Below, one piece after another: positions 14,322-19,307 of a DNA stretch of 19,307 nt. This stretch comes from HGM04593 sp964485215 (GTDB taxonomy: Bacteria; Bacteroidota; Bacteroidia; Bacteroidales; Bacteroidaceae). Below the pieces are notes generated by a model. That model was not told the origin of the DNA, ran no database searches, and saw nothing but the letters and a program-made list of their open reading frames with translations. How positions within the stretch are numbered: position 1 is the stretch's first letter; the number at the start of each line of letters is the position of its first letter. The stretch spans positions 1 through 19,307 of the forward strand of contig CAZAIM010000040.1 of NCBI GenBank assembly GCA_964485215.1, in the 5' to 3' direction. The position numbers were made by a program, and so were the translations under genes.

Positions 14322-16757
14322 ATGAAAAAATTCTACCTAACCATTCTGACACTGCTTATAGTGGCAACACAGCCAATCCTTGCAGTGTCCGGCATTAGCC
14401 TAAAGTTCAACAGGACAGGCACGACTGCCGAAACAGTAACAGTCTCTGTTGTTGACGAGAACGGCGCGGCAATCAGCGGCGCAACAGCAACAATGACATC
14501 GACCCACAGTTTCAAGAACACAGGCAACGCTGTCACAAGCGCAATTCTCTGCCCCGACGTAAACGGCAACACAGGCCCTACCATTGAACTGGGATTCACC
14601 ATCAACGGCGTTCCTTCAGACTTCGCTTTTGACAAGGTGGGTCTCGATATCCACGCACTCAACGGCGGAAGCAACTATCAGGAACCATCCGACGGAGTTA
14701 CCCGCCAATGGAATGTAAATGCAAACGTTAACGACGTTGCATTCGGTTCGCTTAACAACATTGACATCGCAGCCGGCGTTGGAACAAGCGGAAATGTCCA
14801 CAAAGTATGGGAAATTACAGGTGCTGCAGTAAACGCAGATGGCACTGTAACCGTGAAACTCACCATCACCAAGGGTGCAACTAATGCCGGTTGTTTCTTT
14901 GGCCTTAGCGAGATACAGCTGAGCACCGACGGTGAAACCACAGAGCCGGAGCCCGAACCCGAACCCGAACCGGAACCGGAACCCGATACAACAGGTGCAA
15001 AGGTTTATCTTATCTCATGGAAATATACCGGTGCAGACTACATCACCGAGGAGAGCGACCACCGTATGACCATTCAATCACGCGATAATGCAAAGCCACA
15101 GTTCTGGATGCTCATCCCGACAGAGAACGAGAACTGCTATTACATAAAGAACACTGCAACAGGCCGCTACTTCGGCAGCTGTAATCTCACCCCCTCATCA
15201 AATTCAAAGATTACTACAACCACAACTCCGGTAGAGTACTATGTTGGACAGAGCAGTGCAAAGTCTGGCCTTCACTATTTCAGTTCAACCGACTGCGCCA
15301 ACTACAACAGCGAGAGTTCAGGCCCACGCGCCTTGAACAAGGACGGAGCATCATCCTATGTAATCACATGGGTAACACGCCAGAACGGCACATACGACGA
15401 CGGTTCATACTGGAAACTTATTGAAACCGAAGACCTCTACGAGCCACGCCCGTTCGACGGCAGTACCGCTATCGGCAGCATCGGTGCAAGTTACAATGTA
15501 GAAGCCTTGAACGGCAAGTACCTCACCATAACAGATGGTAATCTTGCCCTTGCAACAGCCAATGCTTTTGACGAGAATCAGGAATGGTACTTCGTCGGAA
15601 CAGGCAATACCAATGGATGGCAGATTGCATCGGCAGCAGAACCTGCTGTAGTTGTGGGAACTACCGACGGCAACATAACCATAGGCGAGGGACTCGAGAC
15701 AAAATGGACTATCCACATGAGCAGCACAAATAGCGGATATTACTATTTCAAGAGCAATGGTACTGCACTTAAGGTGGAGGGCGACAGCCTCTTCAAGTTC
15801 AACCGTCTGCGCAGCGCATACACACGCAAGCTGCAGATTTACAACAACCCATGCGGAGCAACCGGCAGCAACTACGTGAAGAAAGCCGAGATACGCGGCG
15901 AAGGTGCCGTTGACAACATTCTTTACGAAGCACAGAGCAAACCAAGCACATGGCATGTAGTTTACGCTCTTGACAAGGGCGAGGCTGTTCAGGGCGGCAA
16001 GTTCAATATCGACGTTACCCTCTCAAGCAGTGCAGCAAGCACCCTTTCCGTTGTTGCACACTTCGACTGGAACGCCGACGGCATATTCGAGACATCAGTG
16101 CCATTGAGCACCAGTGGTACAACAGCAACAGCCGAGGTAACAGTACCCGACTGGGCAAGCGAGAAGCAGACACGTATGCGCTTGCGCGTGAACAGCAACG
16201 GTCTCGACCTTGCCGAGGACGAAGTAACAGGCTTTATCTACGACTTCCACATAAAGGTTGTCCCTGCACAGGAAAACCGCACAGTAACAGTTGGCGTGAA
16301 CTCATGGGAACGCGGAACAGTCGAGCTCTCCGAGGTTGCCGAAAGCTATGCCTACGGCACACCCCTCACAGCCACTGCCACAGCCTACGGTAACGGAACA
16401 TTCGTTTGCTGGAAGGAAGAGGGCGTTATTGTATCTACAAGTACCCAATATACCTTCACCGTTGACCATAACGTGAAGCTGACAGCATATTTCGCTCCCA
16501 ACACCGACGAAAGCAGCTACCCCACAGGCATTCAGCAGGCCACAGCAGAAGAGGAAATAACTGTTGCAGTAGCAGAAGGCAACATTGTTGCATCGGAGAA
16601 CGTCACAGCACTCGACCTCTACACAGTGAATGCAGCCCTTGTTGCAAAGGCAAAGGGCAACACTCTAAGCGCAGCCGCAGTCAAGGAGGGCATCTACATA
16701 GTACGCGCCACAACAAAGAGCGGCTACAGGAACGTGAAAATTTTCATCAAGAAGTAA
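14322..16757 (+). CDS. Large secreted multidomain protein (GEVED and InlB-like repeat modules)
   Basis: The 811-residue protein starts with a signal peptide (about 1-22) and an N-terminal domain (about 24-200) resembling that of the 581-residue protein. A seven-fold Glu-Pro linker (208-221) leads to ricin-like modules (about 226-375 and 385-500). A GEVED-type beta-sandwich follows (about 505-648, with 'HFDWNADGIFETSVPL'), then an InlB/Listeria-Bacteroides-type repeat (about 653-727, 'RGTVELSEVAESYAYGTPLT' to 'LTAYFAP'). The end 'GIYIVRATTKSGYRNVKIFIKK' is a sorting-type tail more like classical T9SS tails than the short NGKK form of the other three. No catalytic motif is seen; adhesion or glycan binding is inferred. 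The sulfatase follows after 21 nt, almost certainly in the same operon. Confidence 0.87.
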   Translation: MKKFYLTILTLLIVATQPILAVSGISLKFNRTGTTAETVTVSVVDENGAAISGATATMTSTHSFKNTGNAVTSAILCPDVNGNTGPTIELGFTINGVPSDFAFDKVGLDIHALNGGSNYQEPSDGVTRQWNVNANVNDVAFGSLNNIDIAAGVGTSGNVHKVWEITGAAVNADGTVTVKLTITKGATNAGCFFGLSEIQLSTDGETTEPEPEPEPEPEPEPDTTGAKVYLISWKYTGADYITEESDHRMTIQSRDNAKPQFWMLIPTENENCYYIKNTATGRYFGSCNLTPSSNSKITTTTTPVEYYVGQSSAKSGLHYFSSTDCANYNSESSGPRALNKDGASSYVITWVTRQNGTYDDGSYWKLIETEDLYEPRPFDGSTAIGSIGASYNVEALNGKYLTITDGNLALATANAFDENQEWYFVGTGNTNGWQIASAAEPAVVVGTTDGNITIGEGLETKWTIHMSSTNSGYYYFKSNGTALKVEGDSLFKFNRLRSAYTRKLQIYNNPCGATGSNYVKKAEIRGEGAVDNILYEAQSKPSTWHVVYALDKGEAVQGGKFNIDVTLSSSAASTLSVVAHFDWNADGIFETSVPLSTSGTTATAEVTVPDWASEKQTRMRLRVNSNGLDLAEDEVTGFIYDFHIKVVPAQENRTVTVGVNSWERGTVELSEVAESYAYGTPLTATATAYGNGTFVCWKEEGVIVSTSTQYTFTVDHNVKLTAYFAPNTDESSYPTGIQQATAEEEITVAVAEGNIVASENVTALDLYTVNAALVAKAKGNTLSAAAVKEGIYIVRATTKSGYRNVKIFIKK
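14943..14984 (+). repeat. Hexanucleotide repeat encoding seven Glu-Pro units
   Basis: Seven GARCCN units encode a stiff Glu-Pro linker between the N-terminal domain and the lectin-like modules. The six-base period means gain or loss of units changes linker length without shifting the frame. Confidence 0.85.
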
Positions 16758-16778
16758 AACAGAAAAAACATATAGAAA

Positions 16779-18299
16779 ATGGACAACAGTAAATTGTTAC
16801 TTTTCGGTTGCGGACTGCTCGCATCGGCAGCAGTACAGGCACAAGAGGCACAAAAGCCGAACATCATATACATAATGTGTGACGACATGGGATATGCCGA
16901 CCTCGGTTGCTACGGACAGCAATACATCAGCACTCCCAACCTCGACCGCATGGCTGCCGAAGGCATGCGTTTCACTCAGGCCTATGCAGGAAGCCCTGTA
17001 AGCGCGCCTTCACGTGCATGCTTCATGACAGGCCAGCACACCGGCCACACAAAAGTTCGCGGAAACAAGGAGTACCGCATAGGTTCTACATACTACGGCA
17101 ACAACCAGGACCCTGTACAGACAGGCCAGGAGCCATACGACCCCAACCACATTATCCTTCCCGAGATAATGAAGGACAACGGCTACACAACCGGCATGTT
17201 CGGAAAATGGGCAGGAGGCTATGAAGGCTCGGAATCGACACCCGATAAACGCGGTATCGACAGGTACTACGGTTTCATGTGCCAGTTCCAGGCACACCTC
17301 TACTACCCCAACTTCCTTAACTCATACGACAGGGAAGCCGGCGACACGGAGGTTAGGCGTGAAATTCTGCAGAACAACATCAACTATGCAATGCATGGCG
17401 AGGACTACAAGAACCGACGCGACTACTCAGCCGACCTCATCCACCAGGAAGCAATGGAATGGATTGACAAGCAGACTGCCGACAAGCCATTCTTCGGCAT
17501 CTTCACCTACACATTGCCACATGCCGAACTCGCACAGCCCAACGACTCTATCCTGCAGGCCTACCAAGGCGCATTCTGCCAAGAGAAGAGCTACAGTGGC
17601 GATGCCGGTTCACGCTATAACCCTACCAACATAGCTCACCAGCAGTTCGCAGCTATGGTGACACGCCTTGACGCATACGTTGGCGAGGTACTTGCAAAAC
17701 TCAAGGAGAAAGGCCTCGACGATAACACAATCGTCATCTTCACAAGCGACAACGGCCCTCACACCGAAGGTGGCGGCGACCCCGACTACTTCAACACCGA
17801 GAGACTGCTGCGCGGAACAAAGCGTTCAACAACAGAAGGCGGCATACGCGTTCCATTTATAGTAAGATGGCCGGGCCAGGTTAAGGCAGGCACTGTAAAC
17901 GACCACCAGTTGGCCTTCTACGACCTTATGCCCACATTCTGCGACCTTGCAGGCATCGACAACTATGTCGAGCGTTACACCAACAAAAACCTTGAAGTAG
18001 ACTACTTCGACGGCCTTTCATTCGCCCCCACACTCCTTGGCAAGGGCGAACAGGAAGAACACGAGTTCCTCTACTGGGAGTTCCACGAGACAAACATGAT
18101 GGCTCTTCGCATGGGCAACTGGAAGCTTGTTGTACAGAACGGCAACTGCAGCCTCTATGACCTTGTAACAGACACACACGAGGACAACAACCTCGCATCG
18201 CAGTACCCCGATGTAGTTGCCAAAATGAAAGAGATTCTCCTGCGTGAGCACACAGCAAGTTCAATATCACAGTTCAACAGCATAACATTGCCACAGTAA
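16779..18299 (+). CDS. Secreted Ser-type S1 family sulfatase
   Basis: The 506-residue enzyme removes sulfate esters, probably from glycans. A signal peptide (about 1-22, cut after AVQA) is followed by the alkaline-phosphatase-like fold. Metal-binding 'CDDMG' contains Asp35-Asp36; the maturation motif is Ser75-Ala-Pro-Ser-Arg79, so Ser75 is the residue converted to formylglycine by a radical SAM anSME-type enzyme. 'FTSDNGPH' near residue 324 gives the second metal site. Where many sulfatases read GKWHLG, this one reads GKWAGG, followed by 'AHLYYPNFL', a pattern reminiscent of Bacteroidales sulfatases reading GKWGLG. An N-terminal Cys11 after FG is a poor lipobox, so soluble export is favoured. 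It shares an operon with the protein at 14322. Confidence 0.94.
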   Translation: MDNSKLLLFGCGLLASAAVQAQEAQKPNIIYIMCDDMGYADLGCYGQQYISTPNLDRMAAEGMRFTQAYAGSPVSAPSRACFMTGQHTGHTKVRGNKEYRIGSTYYGNNQDPVQTGQEPYDPNHIILPEIMKDNGYTTGMFGKWAGGYEGSESTPDKRGIDRYYGFMCQFQAHLYYPNFLNSYDREAGDTEVRREILQNNINYAMHGEDYKNRRDYSADLIHQEAMEWIDKQTADKPFFGIFTYTLPHAELAQPNDSILQAYQGAFCQEKSYSGDAGSRYNPTNIAHQQFAAMVTRLDAYVGEVLAKLKEKGLDDNTIVIFTSDNGPHTEGGGDPDYFNTERLLRGTKRSTTEGGIRVPFIVRWPGQVKAGTVNDHQLAFYDLMPTFCDLAGIDNYVERYTNKNLEVDYFDGLSFAPTLLGKGEQEEHEFLYWEFHETNMMALRMGNWKLVVQNGNCSLYDLVTDTHEDNNLASQYPDVVAKMKEILLREHTASSISQFNSITLPQ

Positions 18300-18306
18300 G
18301 CAGAGA

Positions 18307-18350
18307 AAAAATGAAAAATGCGAGGCTTTACCCTCGCATTTTTCATTTTT
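18307..18350. terminator. Bidirectional terminator between sulfatase and radical SAM gene
   Basis: Perfect 19-nt arms (18307-18325 and 18332-18350) enclose the loop CTTTAC. The core ATGCGAGG/CCTCGCAT is flanked by A-rich and T-rich arms, so each strand provides a T-tract. The radical SAM stop codon overlaps its right edge. Confidence 0.9.
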
Positions 18351-19188
18351 ATTTCCTGAACCGCTTTGTTACCGACATATATCCGCAACGCCTGCAAAGC
18401 GATTCAACCGCCTCATGACGCGTAAAGCCATCGTACATAGCCACCGCACGCTCCGAGGAGAGAATATCCTCCAGCGGTTGCTCAAACAGATTCCCGAGCG
18501 GTATAGCCCCTTCATGGTCAAGACAGCAAGGCACCACCGTACCGTCCACAAGCACGCCCACCTGGTTACGCAAGGCATAACAGAAAGCCTCTTCCTGAGA
18601 ATACTCCTCACGCCCACAGTCGGGCCATTCGAATATGCGGTCATACTCCAGATATATATTGCCGGCAAGCCGCCAACCATCATAGCGTTCGGTCCACGGA
18701 CGAGGAATATAGCCTGAAATAAGTTCGAGCAACCTATCGTTGCAGCTATCATAACCGCCCTGATTCCACAAGCGCAGAACAACTATTATGCCACGCAAAG
18801 CCGCCTCTTTAGCGAACTCCATCACATCGCGTATATACTCTTCGGGATTCTCCCTGCCGTTGCCCTCATGCGAATGGAGCGACACCTGCACCTTATGAGG
18901 CAACGCCCCAATCACAGCCTGCGCACGCGACAGCAAAGTACCGTTAGTAGTAAGCACCGGGATAAACCCCTTTACCCGTGCCATCTCAATAAACTGCGGA
19001 AGATGAGCATGCAGCAACGGCTCACCCATCAGATGAAAATAGAGAAACTTCACCCTGTCGCGTAAACGCTCAGTCAGCAAATCGAACTCCTCGAGCGACA
19101 GGCTACGCTTCGGCCTCACCGTCTTAGGACAAAACAAACAGTCAAGGTTACAGATATTTGTTATTTCAAGGTAACAACGCGTAATCAT
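18349..19188 (-). CDS. Short radical SAM/SPASM domain protein
   Basis: The 279-residue product has the radical SAM cluster motif CxxxCxxC at Cys13, Cys17 and Cys20 ('ICNLDCLFCPKT'), the 'FHLMGEPLLH' Gly-Glu motif (51-60) and 'VLTTNGTLL' (78-86). The C-terminal part has SPASM-like cysteines at 191, 203, 221, 222, 265 and 268, including 'GTVVPCCLDHEGAIPLGNL', for auxiliary iron-sulfur binding. SPASM proteins modify peptides or proteins; anSME, which activates Ser-type sulfatases, belongs here but is usually near 400 residues. This gene converges on such a sulfatase, yet its size argues against calling it anSME. The ATG at 19188 is chosen: it lies 21 nt after the -7 box, as in other genes here, while the ATG at 19200 would be nearly leaderless. 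Confidence 0.85.
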   Translation of the reverse strand: MITRCYLEITNICNLDCLFCPKTVRPKRSLSLEEFDLLTERLRDRVKFLYFHLMGEPLLHAHLPQFIEMARVKGFIPVLTTNGTLLSRAQAVIGALPHKVQVSLHSHEGNGRENPEEYIRDVMEFAKEAALRGIIVVLRLWNQGGYDSCNDRLLELISGYIPRPWTERYDGWRLAGNIYLEYDRIFEWPDCGREEYSQEEAFCYALRNQVGVLVDGTVVPCCLDHEGAIPLGNLFEQPLEDILSSERAVAMYDGFTRHEAVESLCRRCGYMSVTKRFRK

Positions 19189-19202
19189 ACATACATACAT
19201 AC
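19186..19202 (-). repeat. Tetranucleotide (GTAT)4 tract at the radical SAM start
   Basis: On the minus strand four GTAT units create ATG triplets at 19200, 19196, 19192 and 19188. The first and last are in frame with the gene; that at 19196 meets a stop after three codons. Changes in unit number would reposition the upstream ATGs but leave the last one in frame. Confidence 0.75.
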
Positions 19203-19209
19203 TTTACCG

Positions 19210-19240
19210 CAAAAATACCACAATAAAAACGAAAAGACAA
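19210..19240 (-). promoter_or_regulatory. Promoter of the radical SAM gene
   Basis: On the minus strand TTG (19240-19238) and TATTTTTG (19217-19210) are separated by 20 nt, matching the Bacteroidetes pattern. Transcription would start near 19203-19205. Nothing else is recognisable in 19241-19307. Confidence 0.55.
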
Positions 19241-19307
19241 CAAAACGGTTCAGTAGAAATTCCATGTTGATAAGTCTGTAATTTCAGTATCATTTTACCC
19301 TTTATCA

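Noticed and set aside
14943..14984. CRISPR or minisatellite array
   Set aside because: The repeats are in-frame Glu-Pro codons within a secreted protein, with no spacers.
18349..19188. Calling the radical SAM protein an anaerobic sulfatase maturase
   Set aside because: Proximity to a Ser-type sulfatase is suggestive, but the length is well below typical anSME and I cannot match the full anSME cysteine pattern.

Overview
The window looks like a chromosomal segment from a member of the Bacteroidales, most likely Prevotellaceae or a close relative. Four things point there. Three large secreted proteins end in the Bacteroidales-type tail (IYDL-GR ... GIYI-NGKK-LVK). The promoters fit the Bacteroidetes -33/-7 pattern (TTTG, about 19-20 nt, TAnnTTTG), often in a TAnnTTCGCA variant. 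Start codons lack clear Shine-Dalgarno sequences and sit in A/T-rich leaders. The set of families (surface GH20 hexosaminidase, Ser-type S1 sulfatase, GEVED and ricin-like modules, TSCPD protein, SemiSWEET) is typical of the group. No rRNA, tRNA, CRISPR array, phage or complete insertion sequence is visible.

Layout. Positions 1-1456 hold a small secreted lectin-like protein followed by a 56-residue micro-protein. Positions 1681-3308 (minus strand) hold a PAP2 phosphatase and quinolinate synthase (nadA), each with its own promoter. Positions 3453-7963 (plus) hold a TRIC/UPF0126 membrane protein and a 1270-residue GH20 beta-N-acetylhexosaminidase with lectin-like and MucBP-like modules. Positions 8050-11781 (plus) are a housekeeping and transport stretch: TSCPD protein, cytosolic FKBP isomerase, MATE exporter, PrmA methyltransferase and two tandem SemiSWEET half-transporters. 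Positions 11942-18299 (plus) return to secreted functions: a 581-residue tail-bearing protein, a second micro-protein (54 residues), an 811-residue multidomain protein and, 21 nt behind it, a Ser-type sulfatase. A convergent radical SAM/SPASM gene (minus) closes the window.

How the genes may work together. GH20 hexosaminidase, sulfatase and lectin-like surface proteins together suggest capture, desulfation and trimming of sulfated host glycans (mucin or glycosaminoglycan type). That role is inferred from families; no SusC/SusD pair is present in the window.

The least explained part is a recurrent unit. Two micro-proteins share an N-terminal block (MKK-Y--P ... N-E ... AAS) and a C-terminal WGN[IL]W block around a divergent middle. 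Each follows a gene for a secreted tail-bearing protein. A 13-nt element (TTTAGAAGCTGTT, part of a larger inverted repeat) recurs in three intergenic regions of these loci. Start codons were chosen partly from promoter geometry: in six genes the chosen ATG lies 21-28 nt after the -7 box, which rejects several upstream TTG or ATG alternatives.
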